NCBI GenBank assembly: GCA_013146195.2
Contig: CM028378.1
Span: 78,335,254-78,399,253, forward strand
DNA: 64,000 nt
Source: Codonopsis lanceolata
Lineage: Eukaryota > Streptophyta > Magnoliopsida > Asterales > Campanulaceae
Reading direction: 5' to 3'
The notes beneath the pieces were generated by a model that saw only the letters and a list, made by a program, of their open reading frames with translations, was not told the DNA's origin and did not search any database. The translations under genes were made by a program, and so were the position numbers. Positions within the stretch are counted from its first letter, which is position 1. Every line of letters begins with the position of its first letter. Shown piece after piece: positions 1 to 10,706 of this stretch.

Positions 1-191
1 GTACCTGATTGAACATTTCATATTTCACATTTTACAAAAAAAATTAAATCTAAAATCAAACATTTAAAACAACTCGATCAAGTTTAAGCATTTCATTCAA
101 AAGTCATTGTCGATGTGTCTGATTACATGAAAGTGTAGAGAATGTTAAGAGTCTCCAAGTGATTAACAAAAGGCATTGTCTAACTGTCAAA

Positions 192-386
192 CTACACAGA
201 CAATATTGGTGGAGGTTGTTGGGCTCTAAGTGGCCGAATTTCCTCTTGCATTAGCTTGAAATCAGCTTTGATTTTCTCCATTTCCGTAGCATTGTCAGCT
301 TGTATATGTTTTTGAATATCTTCCCTCACTTGTTCTACTCTTTCACAAGGAAACTTGACACCGTCGTCATGCGGAGGAACTACCAA
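192..386 (-). CDS. Short charged coiled-coil-like reading frame, unrecognised
   Basis: A 64-residue minus-strand frame, rich in Glu, Lys, Arg and Gln with a heptad-like pattern, ending in a Pro-rich tail (QQPPPILSV). It could be the last exon of a transposon-encoded protein, because C-terminal coiled coils of this kind occur in plant En/Spm-type proteins and it lies in a probable CACTA element. No catalytic motif is present, and chance cannot be excluded. Confidence 0.25.
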   Translation of the reverse strand: MVVPPHDDGVKFPCERVEQVREDIQKHIQADNATEMEKIKADFKLMQEEIRPLRAQQPPPILSV

Positions 387-1333
387 CCTGAAAGAAAATT
401 AGATTATCTTACTATGACAGACGTATGCGGAAGCTTGAAAATTAGATTACGCCATTTTTCCAAGGCAAACAAAAAGAAAGTATAGATTATATTAAATTGT
501 ACAAATACGTTGTATAGAAGTTTGGTATGAAAGGTAAGGAACAGCACGTCTATCCATATCAATTAAGAGAAACTTAGACTTTAACATGATTCAAATTTGC
601 TTAACTAACTAAAAACTTATTTCAGATTGACTTGAAAATTAATCAAATCAAGCTCAAATAATTTTTAAAGCTCGCAGACGTTATTGAACAAAACTTAAAG
701 ATTCAAGTGCTTAGCTCGGTTTACATAGAGAGAAATAGACTGACATACGTGCTTACCTGGGATTTGGGAATTGGTTCTACAAGTGGTCTACCTATAAAAA
801 ACAAGGGAAAAGAAGATATTTGAAGTCAACTTATGAAGCTTGGGAATGCAATTATATGGCAGTAAATCAATATCTAACAGTTTCCCACTTACCTTCAACA
901 ATGGAACTTAATTGGGTTAAGAATGAAATCAACAAAAACAGCAAAGAGATGGTAAACTGGTGATGTCTTGGAGTATATTTGAGATTATGATCAAAAGATA
1001 TTTAGAAATCACATGATGTTAAATAAGTTGATCACATATACGCCCGGAAGCTACATAATGTACAATCTGAGTTCTTTAATCTGCTGCTCATAGTGGGATG
1101 ACACAAGAAGTACTGAACAACAATACCAATTTCCCAACAGCAATACCAGTTTCCCAATAATACCAACATGGAAACAAGAGGATACCATTTGACTCAAGCA
1201 TATCATGTTGCATTTTAAACAGCTACCTAACTATCAAATGGCTTTGGTTGTGGCTCTAATGTTTTAGTGCAGGGTTTTACAACTTACCTATCCTCAAGCC
1301 TTGTGGACAGATATTTTCCAAACCTGTGCTACA
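387..1333. other. No recognisable gene
   Basis: AT-rich sequence without a long reading frame, RNA gene or clear repeat. It may be intron or spacer of the transposon-borne gene fragments. Confidence 0.4.
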
Positions 1334-1640
1334 TCAAAAATTGATGGAGAACAGTTTACCTTGGTCAGTTCTATCAAATACAAATAAAGATTTGTCGGCA
1401 AAGATACCTTCAGCAATTGCTACTAGAGTTGGCACCGAGTATTTCTTACACTTCCTATGCAGTAACTCAACCAGGAGCATTTTCACCTTCAATAGATATT
1501 TGCGAATGTGTTCAGTATATCCAATTGAGAAATTGTTTGTACCCACCATTAGGAATATACTTGGCAGTTTGACCTGTTGCTTCATCTCTTGGATCAAAAC
1601 CTGCAATCACATCAAGAACGTAAACTGCATCCTATACTGT
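1334..1640 (-). pseudogene. Amidase relic, downstream fragment
   Basis: Reading the minus strand from about 1640, one frame gives DAVYVLDVIAGFDPRDEAT, the segment that follows the catalytic core in plant amidase-signature enzymes (putative amidase C869.01 type). The next residues (AKYIPNGGYKQFLN) also match the family. After about 1520 the frame breaks up, and matching pieces jump between frames with several stops. The fragment lies downstream of the 1928-2152 piece in the order expected for one gene, with the space between them probably intron. It is a non-functional remnant, perhaps captured by the surrounding transposon. Confidence 0.6.
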
Positions 1641-1927
1641 CCCCGCATATGGGCTCGTAAACATTAATAATAAAATACATTGAGTTCAAGATTGCATTAT
1701 GGGTAGTAAACTATTCCAAGCATGCTTTATAGGATAAATCAATCTCATGTTGAATATAGGATACAAAGGAAGATACATGGCAATTGGACTCCCAAGATCG
1801 ACTGCTCGAGGGACTCTAAATTATTGAATTTTGCACTATGAGTAATATTACCCTTGAAGAACATATAACAGTATCAAGAGTCAAAAGTAATTCTATTTCA
1901 TGAAGCGTCAAGCACATACTTGTATTC

Positions 1928-2152
1928 TTACCCAATGGTGTCCCAGGGAGGTGTCATTGGAATGACTCCAGCACGATTTGTAAGTCCTACGGCCGGTTTG
2001 AGACCCATAATCGAGTTATGATCTGGCGAGGCAGCCTCATGGAGCTGTGAGTCTCGATCCCAATGAGACACCACCATGTTTGCAGACACAGATATTGCAA
2101 ATATTGCAGATCCACCACTTGATCCACAAGATTTGACATAAGGGTTCTGCAA
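1928..2152 (-). pseudogene. Amidase relic, fragment with the Ser-rich catalytic signature
   Basis: A 74-residue minus-strand frame contains CGSSGGSAI, the amidase-signature motif holding the catalytic serines. It is followed by VSANMVVS, HNSIMGLKPAVGLTNRAG and VIPMTPPWDTIG, in the order of plant amidases. The usual TETDGS segment is replaced by a disrupted stretch (HWDRDSQLH), and the residues expected just before CGSS are missing. The upstream part with the catalytic lysine is not found. The enzyme family hydrolyses amide bonds, but this copy lacks most of the protein and cannot be active. The piece ends near a possible splice site and its downstream partner is at 1334-1640. Confidence 0.7.
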
Positions 2153-3206
2153 TATTTCTAGAATATTAAAAAATCACACACAAAATATGACAAAAATGAA
2201 ACTATTTTTCTCTTATGAACACCATTAGTTAATGTACCCAGTATAAAACCACCATTTGATTTACTTGGATAGCCCATCCATGAATCACAACCATCAGAAC
2301 CCATTATTATAAAAATTATTTGGAGCAAAATGATGAGCCTTTGGATAATAGCCAAATAGGTTTTCTCAAAGTAACGAAGTTGCTAATATTAATAATTGTT
2401 CAACAATTAACACTTAAGCATACATTACTTTGAGAATAGAAGAAAGCACCAATTCTCATTGTCATCTTGTATATATTAACTCGGGCAAACTAAGCCCTCC
2501 ATTTACACATGGGATACTGTTTCCCAACAAGAATGCTCTGACTTTGGTTGCAATGCGTTGTGGATGATTTGCTTTATCAGACAGAAATTTAGTTGCAACG
2601 CTCAAACTTTCGATAGTACTAATGCATTACGATAAGTACAACCGGCCATTTGTAGACTGCAGTTAACATCACCCTAATTATTTAACAGAAGACATAAGTC
2701 AATCAAGTCTAATGCACATGATGTACTTTTTATCAGAAGTCAAATGAATGTCTACAAGGTTTGCAACGGTACACACCATATTAAACAAGCATTTGGAGGG
2801 TGGTCAAGAGTTATTCAAGATATAAAGTACCAGATTGTTTGAAGTTAGAATATTGAAGAAATTGATTGGTTTTTTATAACAGAAATATCCTATATCCCTA
2901 TTAGATATTAAATTCAAATTAATTTACCATCTGTTAAAGTCAACGTGGCCATTTTTTCAATAGATGTTTGATTTGTGCTGCTCTATTATGTACTTTGAAT
3001 AGGTTAAAATTTCAACTTCTAATGATTGTAGGTGGAATATTGATTTGAAAAACATTCACATTGATTCTGGAATTAAAACTTGTAAATTAAATCTGTGTAA
3101 GTATTCTCGAAATAGCAACCGGCAGTAAATTAAACAGAATAAGAGATGAAGAGAAATTTAATTCAATTAATTAAAGAAAGGATTACAGCGAACTTAATAT
3201 GGATTC
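2153..3206. other. No recognisable gene
   Basis: AT-rich sequence with only short frames. One minus-strand stretch near 2480-2640 reads without stops but matches nothing known to me. Confidence 0.4.
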
Positions 3207-3361
3207 TCTCTAACATGACGAGTTGTGGTGGATGGCTTTTGGTCAAAGGGCGCAAGTCAGGATCCGGCAGCCGGCAGGTGCATAGTAACTTCCCAAAATA
3301 TCCTCTCTAACATGAAGAGTTGTGGTGGGTGGCTTTTGGTCAAAGGGCACAAGTAAGGATC
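3207..3361. repeat. Imperfect tandem duplication, about 97 bp apart
   Basis: The phrase CTCTCTAACATGACGAGTTG at about 3207, running on to AGGATCC near 3263, recurs at about 3304 with few changes. The two copies are separated by a GC-richer segment (CCGGCAGCCGGCAGG). It looks like a simple local duplication. Confidence 0.6.
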
Positions 3362-5808
3362 CAACATAATTCCTCCCCATCTGTCAAATTATATCCAATT
3401 TCATAAGACTTGGGAACATCCTTGACATTAAGATGTTTAAGCTTTCAAGCCCCTATGAGTAACGATCCAGTATCTGGTACCCCTATTCTGTTAGACTTCC
3501 ATTGTTCCGTCAGAGATTATGTTTTATTCATTTTTTTGGCTTGACCCCTTTGACGCCCTACACCTGCTCATCTAGACATGGTCACCTACCCATGGTCCAT
3601 AACTTTGTTGCTTGATTCTGTGATTTCTGACTAGTTTCCTTATGTGTCGATGCAACTAATGTACAATCGATCTTTATACAAATCATTTTCCATTTGCTTC
3701 GTAGTTTTTCATGTCCATTTATGTACTTGTTCCCCTAGTCTTTCTTACTCCTCCATTGAGTTTAATGATTATACTTTAAATCTTATTCTGATTTTCATAC
3801 TGAAATGCTTTCACTTCCTCCCCCATATATATATTTTTCAAAGCTAGCTACAGCCAAGGCCCAAGTAACCAGAAGTGGCATTTAAGTGGAGTATTGCAAC
3901 CTGAGCACACTATTTAATGTACAAAATAGCCTACTTATCAATTACATGAATATATTTAATGGTCGTTCAATCATACAAGGTATATAGGGGTTTAAGATTT
4001 ACACATTCCGACTTTCCTTAAAAATCAAGGAAAAAATAAAATAAATGTATTGCTGTGTGATAAGGTTGAAAAGTTCAATGTGGATGGCTTATATGGAGCA
4101 AAAACAATCCACTCCAAAGATACATATCCTATTAAATATTTTTTTTTGTATCATATAAGACGTTAGGGATCACTTATCATACCATACTGTTTTGAATTTT
4201 ACTTACTTCATGAAGAACAAAAAATAACGAATGATAATAATAATGGCGACTAAATCTTCTCATTCTTTTGAGCTAGTAGGGGCAAGTGGCAACTATATCT
4301 CCACAACAAGTTTTGGGACCTATTTGTCAATTAACTTAACAGGCCTAGAAAGTATATCCATTATATTCCCAAACAAATTACCATATCTTAACATGCATAC
4401 TAAACAAAAGTGAGTATTTACACAATTGTTCAGAGTACACAAAAGTGAGTATTTATACAGTTGTGCGTGAATAAATGGAATGGAAGTATAAGTACAAGTA
4501 AATACTTTAAAGCTATTGCTAATAATTGCTGCTCAATAAGAAGACCCCCAATCACATGCAACGACTGAAAGAACAATGCTGCACAATAATATGAACATAA
4601 AATAATCACCACAGCTAGTAAACCAGTAAAATGGAAATTCTAGCTATCACTGCTTGACCAAAATGAAGCAACTACTAATTAAGAACCCCAGAATCAAAGA
4701 AACCCTTGAACCAAACTCCCCAGATTATCATAATCCAAAGCCCTAAACGAAAAATCAAGAATTTTAAAATTACAAATGAATCATGAGCCAACCATGCCTA
4801 AACCCAAACTTGAGTTTTATTTTTGACGTTTAGACTAGAAGCTTGTGCAGTAACTTGAGTTTTATTTTTGAAAACTCCCAACATATATAGGGACTATTGC
4901 AAGTAGTTCACCTCTGTAACCAAACAAATAAGGGTTCAAAACTAAACAGGATACAAACCCCTCAAATCACAAAAATATGAGCCCACATTTTCCCCTCTCA
5001 TGCCTCAATTAGCCATAACCAATCAAATGTGTAAAACCCTAACTAAATATCAAACGAAATTGAAATCTTAACTTTAGTGTTGAAGAATTAGAGAAACATT
5101 GAGGTCAATTTCATGAGATTCATTTGTATTTCACAAATCTAACAAGAGAAACTTAGTAACATGAATATCAACAATAAAGAAAATTAGTACCATGCATATC
5201 AACAATAAAGAAAAGGTGCAATCGAGAGAGAAAAGAGAGAGTGGAGAGAGGGAGACAGTTACCAGATCGATTGCGCACGAGGGAGGGAGGGAGGGAGAGA
5301 TGAACTGCCGAACTGATCTGCCCTTCTCCCAACCGAGAACTGTATGACTTTGAGAACCAAAAAGGTTGTGGGAAATGAAAATTAATAATCATATCAACCA
5401 TGGAAAGATTAATTAGCTAAAAGAAATAAATCATAGAACAATTAACCATCTTAACTGAACTTGGTGGCTCTGCTCATCCAATCAAGAACCAAAGTAATAG
5501 AAATCCATACTTGAATCTATTAGCACAACCGAACATTTTCTCGTATTTCAATGAGTAAGAACAGTCCCAAAAGCAAACCCCGAAATCCAAAATGAACGAA
5601 AATTTTGTTTCAAAAATTCAGACTTTTATACTCTTGACGAAATTTCGCGATAGATCCGAATATATTAACGGATCTAACGAACACCGAAATTAGATCGCAC
5701 ACAAACCCTAAATATTTGAATCGATGCCGAACAATAAATCGAATCAAATCACGAGAATTCGACAAAAAATGGAGATGGGAAACAAGAAATGAAGATGGAG
5801 AACCAAGA
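3362..5808. other. No recognisable gene
   Basis: AT-rich sequence with small local duplications (around 4408-4462 and 4811-4870) and a purine-rich run at 5220-5300 (GAGAGA and GGGA repeats). No coding signal, RNA gene or element terminus was seen. Confidence 0.4.
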
Positions 5809-5870
5809 ACCTCTTGCTCGGACAGAGGCTTGCATGCATAAGCGAGATATTTGTTCATCAACGTTGCCAT
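5809..5870 (-). CDS. Possible first exon of a transposon-borne gene
   Basis: A minus-strand ATG at 5870 opens MATLMNKYLAYACKPLSEQE and is followed by GAG|GTTCTT, which could be a splice donor. The position just inside the CACTA subterminal region is where a transposon-driven gene would start. No family was recognised and no matching second exon was found. Confidence 0.22.
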
Positions 5871-6148
5871 GGGCGCAGAAGAAACGGATCGAAGCTCATT
5901 CTTGTAGGCCTTTTTGCGTATTAACCGAGATGGAGTGATAATCGAAAGATTTCTAGATTTTTTTGAATGTGAAACTTTTGGATAATTTGGTTAAGAGGGC
6001 GGGGGACTGAGTAAGGAAGAGTGGAGGGAGGAGAGCGGTGATTGAGAAACCAATGGGGGTGGTAATAAGAAAACCCTCTCTTCTTTTCTTCGATCAACCA
6101 CAAACAAAACTTTTTCTTTTCTTTTTTTAAGGATACTAACCCAAATCT

Positions 6149-6313
6149 GTTGCAAAATTGTTGCAATTTGGCGCCTTTCTTCCCTCCTTTTTTTTCGCAA
6201 AATGAGCAGCTCATATGGGTTTCCCGGTTACAAACATTGCACAATTTTCACATTGCAACTAAATTTCATTTTGTTGCAATATTCTGTTGCAATTGCCCTT
6301 CTTTCTTGTAGTG
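6149..6313 (-). repeat. CACTA subterminal repeats and terminal inverted repeat
   Basis: TTGCAA cores occur near 6150, 6161, 6253, 6274 and 6287, four of them as GTTGCAA on the plus strand and one as TTGCAAC. They are followed by the terminus at 6303-6313. Clustered short motifs next to a CACTACAAGAA end are typical of En/Spm-class elements. Confidence 0.55.
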
Positions 6314-6478
6314 GATGTTCAATATCATTTTCTAAGGGACAATGTAGAAAAGAGGAACATAAGCATGAAGTACATTTCAACTGAACATCAACTGGCAGAC
6401 ATCTTCACAAAAGCATTAGAAGCAGACATGTTTGCTTATCTAAGGGGAGAGCTTGGTATGCTTGACCCAACTGCTTAA
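6314..6478 (+). pseudogene. Sirevirus (Ty1/copia) pol, C-terminal end of RNase H
   Basis: The frame starts without an ATG directly at the CACTA terminus and reads DVQYHFLRDNVEK, then STEHQLADIFTKALEADMF, ending in LRGELGML and a TAA at 6476-6478. This is the conserved C-terminus of the copia RNase H domain, and the LRGEL ending is of the SIRE/Maximus type. Everything upstream (gag, protease, integrase, RT) is absent here and would lie left of the CACTA element. A complementary 5' half of the same family lies at 58323-62885 on the minus strand. Confidence 0.85.
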
Positions 6479-6800
6479 TTTTAATTAAAATTTAAATTTT
6501 CATCATAAAATTTTTGAGCAGACTTGATATTATATTTAAGCTGACTTATTTCTTTAAGAGTAAAGTCAAGAAGTCATACAGTCACTGGAAGACAAACGTA
6601 AGTTTTCTAAACCCCTAGTTTTAGAAGGTTAGTTATGAAAATTGAAAGGGACTGATTTCAAAATTGGTTGAGATATTCTTCAAAAAGGTATTTTTTTTTC
6701 TCTCTCCTAAATCCGTCTCTCATTAAGTCTTTTCAAGGAAAAGACGTCTGACTTAAAGTCCTTTCACAAGTCTCTATGACTGATTTCACATCTTTTCATT
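6479..6800 (+). other. Sirevirus spacer between pol and the env-like gene
   Basis: About 320 bp of non-coding sequence follows the pol stop. It leads to a TATA box at 6801 and probably acts as a promoter region for the next gene. Confidence 0.5.
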
Positions 6801-6806
6801 TATAAA
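6801..6806 (+). promoter_or_regulatory. TATA box in front of the env-like gene
   Basis: TATAAA followed by a C/T-rich leader with repeated CTCTCT runs (6840-6900), a common form of plant core promoter. The first ATG is 166 bp downstream. It suggests separate transcription of the third gene rather than read-through only. Confidence 0.4.
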
Positions 6807-6966
6807 CCCTCAACCGCCAAAATCTAAAATCACAAAACTGTCTCTTACTCTTCTCTCTATAACTCCTTCTTCTCTCTACATTTCTTGCTTCCTTTCGCAC
6901 TGTTCGTGAGTAAAATCTGCAGAAAAATTCTTAATTTCCGTATTCTTCCTCTGCAACTTTTCTTCA

Positions 6967-7288
6967 ATGGTAAGACGAATCTAACCTCAACTCACTCACT
7001 AAGGTGTAAGCATGATTTTATATACCTTCAACTGTAAATTTGCCATTGTTGACTGTTCATAAAATTCATTGCCCAATATTTCATTAAATTTTATAATATA
7101 TCGCTTATTGCTGGTATTAGCTACAGATTACTGTTTATTAAACATCAATTTTAGTCTTCTGTGTGAGGTTCCGCTTGTCTAAGACATTTCATGTGATATC
7201 TTGAAAATTTATAGGGCTTAATGGTATATTTTGCTTAAACTTCGAGTTTTCGAGATTTTGCCCTAATTGTTTACTTTAAATTCTTCAG
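6967..7288 (+). other. Predicted start codon plus intron of the env-like gene
   Basis: ATG at 6967-6969 is directly followed by GTAAGA, a good plant splice donor (intron 6970-7288, 319 nt, T-rich). It ends in TTCTTCAG with the acceptor AG at 7287-7288. Joining the ATG to 7289 opens the same frame as the downstream protein. The prediction rests on sequence signals only. Without splicing the ATG runs into a stop after a few codons. Confidence 0.45.
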
Positions 7289-9526
7289 GCTGGATCTTCT
7301 TCTACTTCTGCTATTCCTGAACAGGCTCAAAGCTCAGATCTTGCCATTCCGAAGCTGCCCCCCTCTATGTATCATCCGGGAATGTGCATTGATGAAGCTT
7401 CTGTTCGAGCTTATGCCTCTGGGGTGAAAATTGTTGATGACCTGAACCAATCTGGAATTCTGCCTCTATTCATGTTAGAAGATGCCGACTACAGCAACCT
7501 TCTAGCTGAAGAATTCTTCCAGAAGGCCATTATCAATGAATCCATAACTTCCATCTCGGCTATTGTCAGGACCATCTCCATCACCATCTCTGTATCCAGA
7601 ATAGCCAAGACTATCGACGTTGAGTTCGATGGACCTACTTCCCTCACCGCTGCTGAAAAAGACTCTGCCTGGTCTTACATGCATGGGGAGAACACCCCAA
7701 GGGAGGCTTAGGCAAAGATGAAGAGAACACTATTCGAAGATGACGTCTACTTCATAAGCCATCTCTTCGACAAAAGTTTGATTTTTAAGAATGGCACTCA
7801 TGACGTGATGACTACAGACCAGCTGGAATACACTTCTGCTGTCATCCTCAACATTCGCCTTAACTGGGCACAGATCATCTTCGAGCTGTTGTGCGATGCT
7901 GTTGATGCTGTTAAAGCTTCTATCAAGCAGAAGCGGCCATTCGTTCGCCTCATCAACTCTCTTCTTCGATCGAACTGGTCCTTTCTTAAGCACCTAGTGA
8001 ACTTTGAAAAAAAGAAGCCTCACAAATCTATTCAGCTCACCAGCACCTTCATCATCAGCCACCACAAGCAGAAGAAGGAGAAGCGAGCACAGCAAGGTCT
8101 CCCTCCTCTGCTCATAGTCCATGCTATGAACCCACCTCCTCTTGTGATCCTCAAGATCAATCCAGAGACAACGGTGGATGCCTTCATGGCTAAGCAGCTA
8201 GACAAGAAGCTCCAAAAGGAAGCTGCTGCAGAGGGCTGCTCAAGCAAAACCGTCAACCCTGCTCCCTCCACAACATCCAAAAAGAAGAAGATTTCATCCG
8301 TTGAGGAGGAGCCTGTTGCCAAGAAGAGGAAAATCTCTTCTTCCAGCTCTGCTGCTGCTGCCAACCCTGCTAGCTCCCAAGTCAAGAAGACAAAGAAGAC
8401 TGCGGCTCCTTCTGTTCCTACCCCTGTGCCTGTTGAGACTACTGAACCAGACCCTGCTCCACTTCGTTCTCAAAAACGTAAGTCCAAACGCACCGAACCT
8501 TCTGAACCTTTCATTCCATTTATTCATCCTTCCTCTCCTATCTCTTCTTCATCTCCCTCTCTTACTTCTTCAACAGCCCCGGCTGCTGTTGGGGAGGAGC
8601 CTGCTGCTACCCCTTCTTCTCCTACTTCCTCATCAACCCCTGCTGTTGTTAAGGAGGAGCCCATTTCTTCTGCTCCAACAAAGAAGAAACGCAGGCTTCG
8701 CAAGAAGTCTGTGGCTCCAACACCTTCTTCTCCACCTTCTCTTACCCTAGATACCATTCCTTCTCCACCCTCTTCTCCTGAACCTATCTCTGCTAGCCTT
8801 CCCGACTCCTTTCTAGCCATCATTCCTACTCCCGCAACCTCTTCTCTTTCCTTCTCCATTCCCGAAAACGTCTCCTCTCTTGATCCTTACCTATCCACTC
8901 TTCTCTACCAAACAACTTTCCTACTAGAAATCCTTCCTCCTATATCCCAGTACATTACCCCCATTTCCATCTCTACTGATCTATATCAGATTCTGTTTCC
9001 CTCTATCTCTTCTGCTACCCATTCTTTTCTCTTTAATCTCACTTCCATCTCTGATCTTCTCTACCCTTCTATCTCCCTTCCAAATTTCATTCTTTTACCT
9101 AATTATCCTTTTCCATCCTCTATTCTATAAGCCTCTTATTCCTCTTCTACTTCCTCAAATGTCAGTAACTCAGACACTGACATTGAACTTGATTCTAAAC
9201 CCTATTCTCCTCCGACTACAGTCTCTGCTACTTACCAACCTGCTTCCTCTTCCTCCTCTCCAATCTCTGCTCCTAACCCTACTGAAACCCATATCTCAGT
9301 AAATCTTAACCCTTCTTACCTTCCTTCAAACACTACTGACCCTGCTCTTCTCGACCTCCTTCGCACCAACAATGCTAACCTGGAACGGCTCAACAGGACA
9401 GTCTTCTCCATGGCCCAACAGATCGAAGTACTCAACTATGGCTTAAATGCCACTCATGCTACAATCTTCGATATTGGAAAGATTGTTGATCAGCTGGTGA
9501 ACGATGCCGCTCAAGCTTTCACCACT
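7289..9526 (+). pseudogene. Sirevirus env-like third gene, first part (split by Athila)
   Basis: A single frame runs from the predicted splice acceptor to the Athila insertion at 9526, with in-frame stops at 7709-7711 (TAG) and 9128-9130 (TAA). The N-terminal 280 or so codons look globular. From about 8250 the protein becomes Lys/Ser/Pro-rich with KKKK and KKRK clusters, then a hydrophobic Ser/Leu/Ile-rich stretch (8780-9130), then a predicted coiled coil near 9360-9500. An extra gene between pol and the 3' LTR is the hallmark of Sireviruses; the name env-like reflects position, and a role in any envelope is unproven. The C-terminus continues at 26244-26582. The gene is broken by two stops and a 16.7-kb insertion. 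Confidence 0.7.
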
Positions 9527-9734
9527 GATCGATGTATTTTATACGTCGATTTTATATGCTTCTATGACTTAAATTATGCTATTTCACGAGGCTTTTGGCT
9601 ACTAATATATGTTTTCGGTGAGTTTTGTAAGTTTCAGGGTTTTTAGTGAAAATATGCGAAACTCCAGGGTTTTAAGTGCAAATTCCAAGAAGGCCAAAAG
9701 AGGAAAAATGAAGAAAAAGTGAAGATGTCAATCC

Positions 9735-9865
9735 GACCTTGGACGCAAGGTACATCGACTCTGCGACCGCAAGGTAGGCAGTACGGGAAGAAGTCAAGCA
9801 GTCAAAGCCAAACACACTGGAGACCTTGCGGACGCAAGGTACTCAACACCTTGCGATCGCAAGGT
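9735..9865. repeat. Palindrome cluster in the Athila 5' LTR
   Basis: Two full 18-bp palindromes, ACCTTGCGGACGCAAGGT (9823-9840) and ACCTTGCGATCGCAAGGT (9848-9865), start 25 bp apart. Two decayed copies lie at about 9736-9775. The arms ACCTTGCG and CGCAAGGT are exact reverse complements around a 2-bp centre. The same cluster is better preserved in the 3' LTR. Confidence 0.9.
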
Positions 9866-10706
9866 GGTCGGAACGCGCTAATTTCGGATTTTCACACAGT
9901 GATTCGATTGAATTACAACTCCCGAGTATATATTGAAGTTAGATGCCAAGCCTAAAAAAGGAGAGACGGATGGAAGCACTCTTAGGTAGATTTTAGGTAG
10001 TTTTTAGATTGTATATCATAATTAGATTGTGTAATTTCAACTATTGAAGATCAAATCATGTATCCGATCATCTCCATGTGCTGTTCATTGTCTATGATGA
10101 ACTAAATCATCCATAATCTAGGAGGTGGGAGGTAACTTGTATCGAATTTATGTTTTGATTCTTATATATGATCATTCAATTTTTGTTGATTGTGTTGTTT
10201 ATCAATCCCTATATTATTTTGCTTTGAACAAATGAATGTAATCGCAAATAATAAAGGCCTAGAGGTGCGGATAACTGCATGACCAATGTGCATATGTCGC
10301 ATAATCGGCTCACCATCACAATAAATTGGACCTATCGATGCACGAGTGATAAGTTACGATCAGGTTCATACATGATCTAGGTGACAGATAGATCATAAAT
10401 CTATGTGACAGCTAAATTGACAGTTCATGTGCTTAGGATATAGAATGGATGAATTTTGCGGGGATGGAGGCTGAACCAATTGTTCAATAAACTATATCTA
10501 TCTTTAGTGAACGAACCCAAGAAATTGAATGATAATTATTATGAATTGAACATAAAGGAGCTACAAGTGAAACTCAGAATCCTAGATTGCCACCCATCAT
10601 AAGATCTTCATACCTGTAATTACTGCTAATTATTATTTTGCGATTCAGCTCTTTTTCCATTATAGTTCTATTTTTTAGGGTTCTGCCGTTGTCTCTTGGT
10701 GGAGGC

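Larger units (their letters stand above)
1..6313. mobile_element. CACTA (En/Spm-like) transposon, right-hand part; left end lies outside the window
   Basis: Position 6313 is a sharp boundary. To its right a Sirevirus pol reading frame starts abruptly at 6314. To its left the sequence ends in the reverse complement of CACTACAAGAA (6303-6313), the classic terminal inverted repeat of CACTA transposons. The last 165 bp hold five TTGCAA motifs, as expected of the subterminal repeats to which CACTA transposition proteins bind. No opposite terminus is seen before base 1, so the element should extend leftward. It carries amidase fragments, as gene-capturing CACTA elements do. No CACTA transposase was recognised. 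The extent over the whole 6.3 kb is inferred from the lack of any other visible boundary. Confidence 0.55.

Noticed and set aside
5921..6244. Cys-rich 107-codon minus-strand ORF
   Set aside because: It lies across the CACTA subterminal repeats and low-complexity runs; the Cys pattern matches no zinc-finger class.
8032..8859. Long minus-strand and alternative-frame ORFs opposite the env-like gene
   Set aside because: They mirror the Ser/Pro/Lys-rich repeats of the plus-strand gene and show no family motif.
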